Program-made: the position numbers and the translations under genes
The notes under the pieces: generated by a model
What the model was told of the DNA's origin: nothing
Seen by the model: the letters and a program-made list of their open reading frames with translations, nothing else
Database searches by the model: none
Origin: an uncultured Ruminococcus sp.
GTDB lineage: Bacteria; Bacillota; Clostridia; Oscillospirales; Ruminococcaceae
NCBI GenBank assembly: GCA_900556055.1
Contig: USNJ01000033.1
Coordinates: forward strand, 1 to 14,276
Reading direction: 5' to 3'
Length of the DNA: 14,276 bases
Shown here: one piece after another, positions 5,952 through 13,060 of the stretch
Position numbering within the stretch: the stretch's first letter is position 1
Layout: each line of letters opens with the position of its first letter

Positions 5952-8723
5952 TCAATCGTTATTTTCTGTGTTTTCGTCTGTGGTGTCCGATTTCTCTGTC
6001 TTTGCTTCTTCGGAAACTTCCGCTTCGGGGATAAGCTCCTTTTCAGCATCATCGGGATCTTCCTCATAAACACGGTCAAGCAGACGCTTTTCCTGCTTTT
6101 TCTCCATTATGCCCATGATGACGATTATAACGATGCCGACAGCTGTGAGTATCATTCCGAGAGCAAGTCCTGCGGGGAAGAACTTCATTTCGATCTCATG
6201 CGTACCTGCCGAAACAGGAACTGCCATAAGTGCGCCTGCGACTGTTACGGTGGTTGTTTTTACACCATCGACCCAGACTGTCCAGCCCGGCTCGTTGTTG
6301 ATCGTTGTGAACATATATCCGTCCTGATCGGCAGTGATCGTTCCCTTGATGTGATCCTCCTTAAAGCTCGTTACCTCGAACGGGTGCTGAGCGAGCTTCT
6401 CATAAGCCGCCCTGAACATAGCCTCGTCAAGATAATAGAACCACTGATCCTTGATGATAAGCTCATTCTTATCGTTGTCGATAGTGCAGATAAGCGAGAT
6501 CTCCTCACCCGGATCATATTTTCCGAGATTCTGGATAGTCATGTTTCCGCCTGTGTAATAGTAATCAAGGAACTCCTTATTGAGCCAGAGATTTACCTTT
6601 CTTTCGTACTTGCTGGGGAGATAAACATAGATAGTGTCGTTTGTGGGTGCTTCTATGAAATACTCGACCTGTGCGTTGTCGCCTTCAACGATCGGGACAT
6701 ATTTCGTATGATCGCCGTAGGTAGAGGACTTTACATTCTCGGGAGCGACCCTTGCTACCTCGATGGGCTTGAAATACTCGGTATAAACGCCCTCTGTCAG
6801 CGCAGAAAGAAGCTTGTTCTGATTTACAAACGGATTATCGTTGTCGATATTTATCGTAAGGATATTCTTGTTTGCCATGAAGCCTATCGGCAGCGCATAC
6901 GGATTCTCATACACCCATATCTTGTTCTTTTCGCTCTCTCTTGTCATCACAAGATCGTTATACTGCTTGCAGACGGGTTCCTTATCGACAACGCCCGCAC
7001 TGTTCTTTGCCCCTCTCTCCATGACATACTTTATGCCGAGGATAGAGTCGGTAACATAGGTTTCGCCCTTGTACTTTATATAATGTCCGCCATAGGAGAA
7101 ACCAAGGCGGCGAAGCAGCTGGATAGGTCCTGCATTCAGCGTCGAGCTTGAATGTGAGATGCCGTAGCTTCCGAATGCAAGAGCGTCGTTTGTTGTTCTG
7201 TGATAGTCGCTTTCGATGCGGTATGTTCCGCCGTCCATCTCGTAGATGTCATGCACTGTGTCCCTGCCGAGGGTGATATAATCGTTATAGGACGAATGCT
7301 TTGAATATACAACGTCCTTGTTGATAGCATCGAGATTCCAGAGCGTCGTTCCGAAAAGCTCTGCGCATACGAGTATCACCAGTGCCAGCGCAGTTCCGCC
7401 GCTCTTGTAGAATTTCTTGTGGAGATACAGCACGATGGCATATATAGCGATGCATCCGATAGCGAACCATATCGAATATATGATATCGAGCCTGTTATCT
7501 GCGTCATTCTTGTTCAGGCAGATTATATAAACAAAAAGTCCGAAGAATGTGCCGCCGATCTGCTTTGCCGATATACCGTCGATATGCTCGAAGGTTTCCG
7601 CAGCCATCAGCAGGAGAACAAAGCTGAATGTGAACGAATAGCGGTAAGGCAGCCAGTTCGGCACCTGAAATCCGTGCCATGCGATGTCGATATTCGAGAT
7701 GTACATGGACATCATCAGGAAATACAGCAGGAATGCGCTGCCTATCTTTCTTTTTGCATCTATCTTGGAATTCATGAAGAAAAGCGGAACAAGGATAAGC
7801 GTCAGGCAGCCGCAGAACAGTACCGGCGAACCCTCAGGGCGCACAGTATCATAGCTGTTCGGCATGAGATTTGCAAAGAAATCAAGTATCTCAAACTGCG
7901 TTTTCCACTCGAATTTAGGATCGGTGAAATCAAGCTTTCCGAGCTTCAGCGAATTATAGAGCGGCAGCAGCACCCATGCGGAAGCAAGAGCCGCCGTCAC
8001 GCCGCAGACCGCAAATTTGAAGCCCCTTGCGATGAAATAGTAAAGCGCAGCCTCCTTTTCCCGGCGGATAAAAAGAAAATAGTACAGGAAATAAAGCACG
8101 CTGAAAAATGCGGTCATCCAGCCGATGTAGAAGTTTGCCATGAACATAAGCGCCAGCGGGATAACGAACCAAAGCATTTTTCCCTTGTCTATCAGCACCT
8201 CGATGCCGTAGCAGATAAGCGGCAGATAGATAAGTCCGTCCAGCCACATCGGGTTCATCAGCTGAACTATCATGTAGGACATCAGCGAATAGCATATCGA
8301 GAAGATGAGGGATGCCGCATTATGGTTGTCCCTCGCATGCTTCTGATACCAGCAGAACGTAACGGATGCCGCACCTACCTTGCACAGCTGCATTATCAGC
8401 AGCGACTCTGTTATTATCGAGCGCGGCAGCAGCATCACGATAAGCGTGAACGGGCTTGCAAGATAGTAGGCGAAAATACCCATCGTTTCACCCGAAAGGT
8501 TTCTGCTCCATGAGATGAACGGACTGCCCTCAAAATGCAGCACATTTCTCAGATGCTCGAAATAATATACATACTGACCGTTCAGGTCAAGCACCAGCAC
8601 GGAATTATCCCCGAAAGGATACACCCCGAAGCAGGCATATGCAGCAAAAAGTATCACCGCAGGAATAAAAAATGCGGCAATATAAAGTCTTTTGCTTTTT
8701 ATGACACTCAGTATCTTTTTCAA
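5952..8723 (-). CDS. YfhO-family polytopic membrane protein
   Basis: A 923-residue protein of the YfhO family, large GT-C-like membrane proteins. Some are implicated in glycosylating teichoic acids or other surface polymers; the substrate here is unknown. It has a first TM at about 13-32, the conserved outer segment DLNGQYVYYF (about 46-55) with an acidic residue, a dozen or so further helices to about residue 450, a large extracytoplasmic domain, one TM near the end and a highly acidic cytoplasmic tail. The start is TTG at 8721-8723: a strong AGGAGG lies 7 nt upstream and the next residues (KKILSVIKSKR) are a typical positive N-terminus. The frame is open to an ATG at 8807, but that would put the -10 box inside the gene. 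It forms a single-gene unit with promoter 8766-8794 and terminator 5902-5947. Confidence 0.88.
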   Translation of the reverse strand: MKKILSVIKSKRLYIAAFFIPAVILFAAYACFGVYPFGDNSVLVLDLNGQYVYYFEHLRNVLHFEGSPFISWSRNLSGETMGIFAYYLASPFTLIVMLLPRSIITESLLIMQLCKVGAASVTFCWYQKHARDNHNAASLIFSICYSLMSYMIVQLMNPMWLDGLIYLPLICYGIEVLIDKGKMLWFVIPLALMFMANFYIGWMTAFFSVLYFLYYFLFIRREKEAALYYFIARGFKFAVCGVTAALASAWVLLPLYNSLKLGKLDFTDPKFEWKTQFEILDFFANLMPNSYDTVRPEGSPVLFCGCLTLILVPLFFMNSKIDAKRKIGSAFLLYFLMMSMYISNIDIAWHGFQVPNWLPYRYSFTFSFVLLLMAAETFEHIDGISAKQIGGTFFGLFVYIICLNKNDADNRLDIIYSIWFAIGCIAIYAIVLYLHKKFYKSGGTALALVILVCAELFGTTLWNLDAINKDVVYSKHSSYNDYITLGRDTVHDIYEMDGGTYRIESDYHRTTNDALAFGSYGISHSSSTLNAGPIQLLRRLGFSYGGHYIKYKGETYVTDSILGIKYVMERGAKNSAGVVDKEPVCKQYNDLVMTRESEKNKIWVYENPYALPIGFMANKNILTINIDNDNPFVNQNKLLSALTEGVYTEYFKPIEVARVAPENVKSSTYGDHTKYVPIVEGDNAQVEYFIEAPTNDTIYVYLPSKYERKVNLWLNKEFLDYYYTGGNMTIQNLGKYDPGEEISLICTIDNDKNELIIKDQWFYYLDEAMFRAAYEKLAQHPFEVTSFKEDHIKGTITADQDGYMFTTINNEPGWTVWVDGVKTTTVTVAGALMAVPVSAGTHEIEMKFFPAGLALGMILTAVGIVIIVIMGIMEKKQEKRLLDRVYEEDPDDAEKELIPEAEVSEEAKTEKSDTTDENTENND

Positions 8724-8730
8724 GACCAGA

Positions 8731-8736
8731 CCTCCT
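8731..8736 (-). promoter_or_regulatory. ribosome binding site deciding a TTG start
   Basis: A perfect AGGAGG on the minus strand lies 7 nt before the TTG at 8723. No ATG or GTG in the frame is at a suitable distance. This sets the start of the YfhO-family gene 28 codons inside the longest open frame. Confidence 0.85.
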
Positions 8737-8765
8737 GTTTTATTGATTATTGCACATACATCTTT

Positions 8766-8794
8766 ATTATAATTCATTCTGCGAAAAAATACAA
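8766..8794 (-). promoter_or_regulatory. sigma-A promoter of the YfhO-family gene
   Basis: On the minus strand TTGTAT (8789-8794), a 17-nt spacer and TATAAT (8766-8771), about 42 nt before the TTG start. Confidence 0.7.
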
Positions 8795-8829
8795 GTACAA
8801 ACTCCAATTTTTGCTTATTGAAATTTCAC

Positions 8830-8870
8830 AAAAAAATGCGCCGCTTTTTTACATTGCAAAAAGCGGCGCA
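8830..8870 (-). terminator. intrinsic terminator of the double-hydrolase gene
   Basis: A perfect 13-bp stem (8837-8849 with 8858-8870, TGCGCCGCTTTTT against its complement) with an 8-nt loop, followed on the minus strand by seven T (8830-8836). It begins 15 nt after the stop codon. Confidence 0.93.
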
Positions 8871-8885
8871 CCGGCGGAACATTTA

Positions 8886-10538
8886 TCAGAGCTTTCCGAG
8901 AAATTTCTTCACTGCTTCTATATATTCGTCCGATTTCATCAGCGTGGCAGTATGTCCGCCGCTGATGCGGACCGTTTCGGGATCGGTCATAATGCTTATA
9001 AGCTCCTCCTGCATCTCACGGCTGAAAACGCTGTCGTCCTCGGGGAGTATGAGCAGTACCTTTCCCGCAAGATATGCAAGATCATCGGCAGTGCAGGGCT
9101 TCCGGTTTATTATATCGGCGAGAAGGCTTGTCATCTGCACGTCCTTTTCGGTCGAATATGCCCCCAGGATATCGGTGAACATCTCACGCATATAGAACGC
9201 TGTTTCGGCAGGCACGCCCTCCAGATATCCCATGCACTTCTTCATCTCAATGGGTCTGAGCATGCTGTACGGCAGTGCGCCCATGAGCTTTATCAGAATG
9301 GGGGCTGCGGTCTTATATTTCTTTGAGAACTCCCCTATCGTCTTTTCGGACATAGCCGCAGTTGAGAACAGGCAGAGAGCTTCTGTTTTTTCGGGATATT
9401 CCGCCGCAATGAGCTGCGCCATATATCCGCCGAACGATGATCCCATGAAAACAGCCTTGTCAACGCCTAGGCTGTCAAGCAGCTTGATTATGCCGCCCGC
9501 CAGCGTTTTCATATCCTTTATTTCAAGCGGATAGCCGAAGGTTATTATCCTGTATTCTTTCTCAAACGCCTCGATGTACGGATATACCATGTTCGGATCG
9601 CCCATTCCGCCGATAAGGAACACAAGCGTCTTGCCGCCCTTTCCGTAATCAAGATAGTCGAACCCGCTCGCTTCGTCATGCTTGAATTCATGGGTTTCAA
9701 AGAATTTCCTTTTTCCGCGCATATAGGAAAGCGATTCGGGCAGCGCCTTTTCTTCATCGAACGGCAGTCCGCAGCAGCGCTTTATCTCCTCAGCCCACTG
9801 TTCGGGATATTTCATCAGCAGCTCTTCATGTCCCAGATCTCTTGCGCAGATATCCGCATCGGGGAAATGCTGCAAATATCTGTCATAATATTTGTCGCCC
9901 ATTTTCAGCGCATAGAAAACGTGGATAACAGTACCCTCTGCACGGATATTGTCGTCGATCGGCGTGACAAGATCGGAATAGAACTGATTGTAGATGCTCT
10001 TTTCCGAGATCTTGCTCATATCCTCGGGCAGCATCTTTTTGAATTCCGCAAGAAAATCGCTGTTATCGCCGCCGTCCTTCTTTTTGCGGGACTGAAGCTT
10101 TTTCATCCAGTCTGGGATCTCGCCTGTTTTCAGCATTTTCGTCAGCATCGGGCAGAGGATATCCGCCTGCATCTTTGCAGCAGCCTTTCCCGCCTGATCC
10201 ATGTCGGAACTGCCGATAAATGCGTGATCTATGTGTATATTCCTGCGCTGAATGAGCAGTCCCGCAAAGCTTCCGCCAAGAGAGCAGCCGTATGCCGCAA
10301 ATATCCGTCCGCCGAGATTTTCCTTTATGTAATTTTCTATCTTTTCCGTTTCGATCGTCATACTCGGGAATGACAGCTCAGGCTGTGTTTCATCAAAACC
10401 GTCGTAGGATACGCAGATCACACGGAATGTGTCCTTCAGAAGCGAAACTGCCTTGGAAAACATCGACCAGTGACAGCAGGTTCCGGGCAGCAGCATGATG
10501 ACAGGTGCATTTTTATCGCCGTAATTATAGAATTTCAT
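8886..10538 (-). CDS. tandem alpha/beta-hydrolase protein (two domains fused)
   Basis: A 550-residue protein made of two alpha/beta-hydrolase domains in one chain, with no signal peptide, so probably cytoplasmic. Domain 1 (about 1-255) has an oxyanion segment LLPGTCCHW (16-24), the nucleophile elbow GCSLGG with Ser86, a candidate acid Asp215 and His237 in DLGHEE. Domain 2 (about 290-550) has FLIGGMGD (307-314), GSSFGG with Ser368, LPEDDS (498-503) as the acid region and His529 in SGGHTA. Both triads look complete. Single-domain hydrolases are about 250-280 residues, so this is a duplication or fusion without an obvious frameshift. The substrate is unknown; esterase, lipase or peptidase activity are all possible. 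The start is supported by GGAAGG 6 nt upstream. It is monocistronic, divergent from hisS, and its promoter carries the palindrome at 10555-10572. Confidence 0.88.
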   Translation of the reverse strand: MKFYNYGDKNAPVIMLLPGTCCHWSMFSKAVSLLKDTFRVICVSYDGFDETQPELSFPSMTIETEKIENYIKENLGGRIFAAYGCSLGGSFAGLLIQRRNIHIDHAFIGSSDMDQAGKAAAKMQADILCPMLTKMLKTGEIPDWMKKLQSRKKKDGGDNSDFLAEFKKMLPEDMSKISEKSIYNQFYSDLVTPIDDNIRAEGTVIHVFYALKMGDKYYDRYLQHFPDADICARDLGHEELLMKYPEQWAEEIKRCCGLPFDEEKALPESLSYMRGKRKFFETHEFKHDEASGFDYLDYGKGGKTLVFLIGGMGDPNMVYPYIEAFEKEYRIITFGYPLEIKDMKTLAGGIIKLLDSLGVDKAVFMGSSFGGYMAQLIAAEYPEKTEALCLFSTAAMSEKTIGEFSKKYKTAAPILIKLMGALPYSMLRPIEMKKCMGYLEGVPAETAFYMREMFTDILGAYSTEKDVQMTSLLADIINRKPCTADDLAYLAGKVLLILPEDDSVFSREMQEELISIMTDPETVRISGGHTATLMKSDEYIEAVKKFLGKL

Positions 10539-10554
10539 TGATATCCTTCCTTTC

Positions 10555-10572
10555 GGTTAGCTTTCGCTAATC
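10555..10572 (-). promoter_or_regulatory. operator-like palindrome, site 2
   Basis: The plus strand reads GGTTAGCTTTCGCTAATC; arms GGTTAGC and GCTAATC around 4 nt pair at 6 of 7 positions. It starts 2 nt downstream of the -10 hexamer of the hydrolase promoter, so a bound protein would block transcription start. It matches site 1 (2792-2809, minus strand) at 15 of 18 positions. Confidence 0.55.
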
Positions 10573-10574
10573 AG

Positions 10575-10603
10575 ATTATATCACTGTTTTCGTCCGATTG
10601 CAA
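10575..10603 (-). promoter_or_regulatory. sigma-A promoter of the double-hydrolase gene
   Basis: On the minus strand TTGCAA (10598-10603), a 17-nt spacer and TATAAT (10575-10580). The transcription start would fall inside the palindrome at 10555-10572. Confidence 0.75.
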
Positions 10604-10645
10604 CATTTTTTTCGATTATTACATGATTTTTTTCTTTGATACTAC

Positions 10646-10674
10646 TTGACAAATCCCTCTTACAGCGTTACAAT
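10646..10674 (+). promoter_or_regulatory. sigma-A promoter of the hisS-aspS operon
   Basis: TTGACA (10646-10651), a 17-nt spacer and TACAAT (10669-10674). The TATAAT immediately after it (10675-10680) would have a 23-nt spacer and is less likely to be the -10. Transcription would start near 10681, just before the T-box leader. Confidence 0.8.
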
Positions 10675-10682
10675 TATAATAT

Positions 10683-10909
10683 AAGCTGAGACAGGAGAGA
10701 GTATCTCCCGAAAAACGGCAAAGAGAGGGCGGAATTGCTGAGAACCGCCTGCGTTTACGGGCTGAGAAGGACACTCCGGGAGCTTCTCCGTGACAAAGCG
10801 GAGACGTACCCTCACGTTACAGAGGATCCGAGGAACGGTTTATCCGTTTAAAGATGGGTGGCACCACGGCATTCCGCCGTCCCTGACTTTTGTCGGGGGC
10901 GGCTTTTTT
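10683..10909 (+). ncRNA. T-box leader of the hisS operon
   Basis: A tRNA-sensing T-box riboswitch of about 227 nt. Stem I has AGTA (10700-10703) opposite GAA (10766-10768), a CCCG/CGGG helix (10707-10710 with 10758-10761) and a distal arm GGCGG/CCGCC (10728-10732 with 10745-10749). Next to the GAA is GACAC (10770-10774), which contains both an Asp codon (GAC) and a His codon (CAC). A small hairpin AACGG/CCGTT (10834-10848) precedes the T-box sequence GGGTGGCACCACGG (10856-10869). The antiterminator forms from GGG/CCC (10856-10858 with 10881-10883) and ACGGC/GCCGT (10866-10870 with 10876-10880) around the bulge TGGCACC. The terminator (10876-10903) is mutually exclusive with it. Uncharged tRNA would stabilise the antiterminator and switch on hisS, the YhfC-family gene and aspS. 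Confidence 0.93.
10876..10909 (+). terminator. T-box regulated terminator
   Basis: A 12-bp stem with G-U pairs (10876-10887 with 10892-10903), a TTTT loop and TTTTTT (10904-10909). Its 5' arm GCCGTCCC is shared with the antiterminator, as expected for a T-box switch. Confidence 0.93.
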
Positions 10910-10932
10910 AGTTTATGAAAAGGAGACTTGAA

Positions 10933-12255
10933 ATGGAATTTACAGTAAAAAGGCCTTACGGCACAAAGGACGTTGTCCCCGCTGATGTCTATAAGTGGCA
11001 GACAGTGGAAAAGCTTGCGGCAGACACAGCGCAGGCTTTCGGATTCAAGGAGATAAGGATACCCACATTTGAGGACACAAAGCTCTTCAACCGAAGCGTC
11101 GGAGATACAACAGACGTTGTTCAGAAGGAAATGTACAGCGTTACCGCAAGCTCTGCGGCAAACGGCAAGGATAACGAGGATTTCACACTGCGTCCCGAGG
11201 GAACGGCGGGAACTGTCCGCATGTCCATCGAAAACGGACTCCTGAACGATGCACTTCCGCAGAAGCTTTTCTATATCCTCTCCTGCTTCAGGCATGAGCG
11301 TCCGCAGGCAGGCAGGCTGAGAGAATTCCACCAGTTCGGCGTTGAGATGTTCGGCTCCGACTCGCCCGCTGCCGATGCAGATGTTATCTGCCTTGCAAAA
11401 ACGCTTATCGACAGAGCGGGGCTGAAAAACATCAAGCTTTATATCAACTCCATCGGCTGTCCCAAATGCCGTGCGGAGTATTACAAGAAGCTGAGAGAAT
11501 ATTTCTCCTCATCTGAGGATAAGCTCTGCGATACCTGCAAGAGCCGCCTTGAAAAGAACCCGATGAGAATACTCGACTGCAAAAGCCCGATATGCGGTGA
11601 GATCGCAAAAGATGCTCCCAAGATCGTAGATTATCTCTGCGACGACTGCAAGGCTCACTTTGAGGGCTTAAAGGCAAATCTTGAGCTTATGGAAATAGAT
11701 TACGAGATAAATCCCAAGATAGTAAGAGGTCTTGATTACTACACAAGGACCGTTTTCGAGTTCGTGACTACCGACCTCGGCTCACAGGGTACAGTCTGCG
11801 GCGGCGGACGCTACGACGGACTTGTTGAGGAGCTTGGCGGAAACCACACTCCCGCCCTCGGCTTCGCAATGGGACTTGAACGCCTTATCGCAACAATGGA
11901 AAAGCAGGATGCTGATTTCATTCAGCCCAAGCGCTGCGACCTTTATATCGCATCTATGGGCGAGGCTGCGTCACGCAAGGCAGTTGAGCTTGCTTATAAG
12001 CTGCGCATGGAAGGATATTACGTTGAATTTGACGTTATGAACAGAGGAATAAAGCCTCAGATGAAATATGCAAACAAGCTCCGCTCCGTATTCACAATGG
12101 TTCTCGGAGACAACGAGCTTGAAAGCTGCTCGGCAAAGCTCAAATGCATGGACAGCGGCGAACAGCAGGATATCATGCTTGACGAGAAGTTCGTTGAAAG
12201 CTTCTCCAATGCCCTCGTCGCTGAGATGTTCAAGGCTGAGGACGACCTTATATGA
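10933..12255 (+). CDS. hisS: histidyl-tRNA synthetase
   Basis: HisRS, a class II synthetase of 440 residues, charges tRNA-His with histidine. Visible motifs: TLRPEGT (85-91); motif 2 FRHERPQAGRLREFHQFG (119-136); histidine-specific RGLDYYTRT (265-273); GGGRYDGL (290-297); motif 3 GFAMGLERL (310-318). The anticodon-binding domain covers about 335-430. The insertion domain is Cys-rich (CPKC 176-179, CDTC 199-202, CDDC 236-239), as seen in some bacterial HisRS. The start at 10933 is chosen because AGGAGA lies 6 nt upstream; an ATG at 10915 is in frame but precedes the Shine-Dalgarno site. It is the first gene after the T-box, and its stop overlaps the next ATG (ATGA at 12252-12255), so translation is coupled. 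Confidence 0.98.
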   Translation: MEFTVKRPYGTKDVVPADVYKWQTVEKLAADTAQAFGFKEIRIPTFEDTKLFNRSVGDTTDVVQKEMYSVTASSAANGKDNEDFTLRPEGTAGTVRMSIENGLLNDALPQKLFYILSCFRHERPQAGRLREFHQFGVEMFGSDSPAADADVICLAKTLIDRAGLKNIKLYINSIGCPKCRAEYYKKLREYFSSSEDKLCDTCKSRLEKNPMRILDCKSPICGEIAKDAPKIVDYLCDDCKAHFEGLKANLELMEIDYEINPKIVRGLDYYTRTVFEFVTTDLGSQGTVCGGGRYDGLVEELGGNHTPALGFAMGLERLIATMEKQDADFIQPKRCDLYIASMGEAASRKAVELAYKLRMEGYYVEFDVMNRGIKPQMKYANKLRSVFTMVLGDNELESCSAKLKCMDSGEQQDIMLDEKFVESFSNALVAEMFKAEDDLI

Positions 12256-13046
12256 TACCGCAGAACGTTATAGCGGCGGCGATAATTTCCGCTGCCGTGA
12301 ATATACTCGGCTGGGTGATCCTCTGCGTGATATACAACGTGAAAAACAAGACTTCGCATCTTGTCACGCTGATCGGTGCGGCGGCATTTTTCGTCTCGCA
12401 GATAGTGCTGAGGCTGCCTGTATTGCAGGTGCTGTCGCTTAAAAGTGCGCCTTTCGCTGCATTTGTATCAACGACTGCGGGAAAAATACTGATAGGCGCT
12501 TTTACCGCGGGACTTTTCGAGGAAACGGCAAGGCTTATCTGCGCAAGGTTTATCCTGAAAGGCGACAAACGCAGCCTTAAACAGTCGATAGCCTTCGGTC
12601 TCGGTCACGGCACCTGTGAAGACGTCATTCTTATCGGCGTGACGATGCTGACCTATGTTATTTACATGACTGCGATCAACAACGGCACTTTTGTCTCAAT
12701 GTTCTATGTCGGAGGCGATCCCGCAGGACCGACCGATGATATACTTCTGACGATGAACGCACTCTCCGATCAGCTGACTTCAATTAAAGCAGGCGATGTC
12801 TATCTCGGAATAGCCGAGAGGGTTTTCGCAATGACATATCATGTTTTCGCATCTGTGCTGATATTCAAGGGCGTAAGAGCAGGCAAGTCCATACAGTACT
12901 GGCTCGCTGCCGTTGCGGCTCACACCGTATTCAACGGTCTTGCGGTCATAATGCCCAACGTATGGCTCGCTGAGGGCGCAATATTCATTCTTGCGGCAGG
13001 CGCTGCATTCTATATTATCCGTGAATTAAAAAATGAATCAAAATAA
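12252..13046 (+). CDS. YhfC-family putative intramembrane metalloprotease
   Basis: A 264-residue polytopic membrane protein resembling the YhfC family (DUF2324), a group related to the CAAX/ABI-type intramembrane metalloproteases. Candidate metal and catalytic residues lie in or near helices: FEETAR (Glu90, Glu91, Arg94), GLGHGTCE (His119, Glu123), AERVFAMTYH (Glu189, His197) and AAHTVFNG (His224). Hydrophobic segments fall at about 4-28, 37-60, 74-100, 112-140, 190-206, 215-235 and 240-257. Neither substrate nor activity is known for the family to my knowledge. Its ATG overlaps the hisS stop by 4 bp and aspS follows 14 nt after its stop, so it is embedded in the synthetase operon and should respond to the T-box. 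Protease function is inferred from motifs only. Confidence 0.85.
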   Translation: MIPQNVIAAAIISAAVNILGWVILCVIYNVKNKTSHLVTLIGAAAFFVSQIVLRLPVLQVLSLKSAPFAAFVSTTAGKILIGAFTAGLFEETARLICARFILKGDKRSLKQSIAFGLGHGTCEDVILIGVTMLTYVIYMTAINNGTFVSMFYVGGDPAGPTDDILLTMNALSDQLTSIKAGDVYLGIAERVFAMTYHVFASVLIFKGVRAGKSIQYWLAAVAAHTVFNGLAVIMPNVWLAEGAIFILAAGAAFYIIRELKNESK

Positions 13047-13060
13047 AGGTGGTTATTAAA

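Noticed and set aside
7419..8513. Long open frame on the plus strand opposite the YfhO-family gene (also 6198-7151)
   Set aside because: The translations lack recognisable domains, are rich in His, Arg and Cys as expected of antisense frames, and have no promoter or Shine-Dalgarno. They are shadows of the membrane-protein gene.
10599..10620. TGCAACATTTTTT on the plus strand, identical over 13 nt to the -35 region of the ECF promoter candidate
   Set aside because: Sixteen nt later there is ACATGA, not a GT-containing -10, and a good sigma-A promoter for hisS lies just downstream. The TGCAA part is also the reverse complement of the hydrolase -35. Probably chance.
10840..11331. Open frame on the minus strand across the T-box and the start of hisS
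   Set aside because: It overlaps the well-supported riboswitch and synthetase gene and encodes nothing recognisable.
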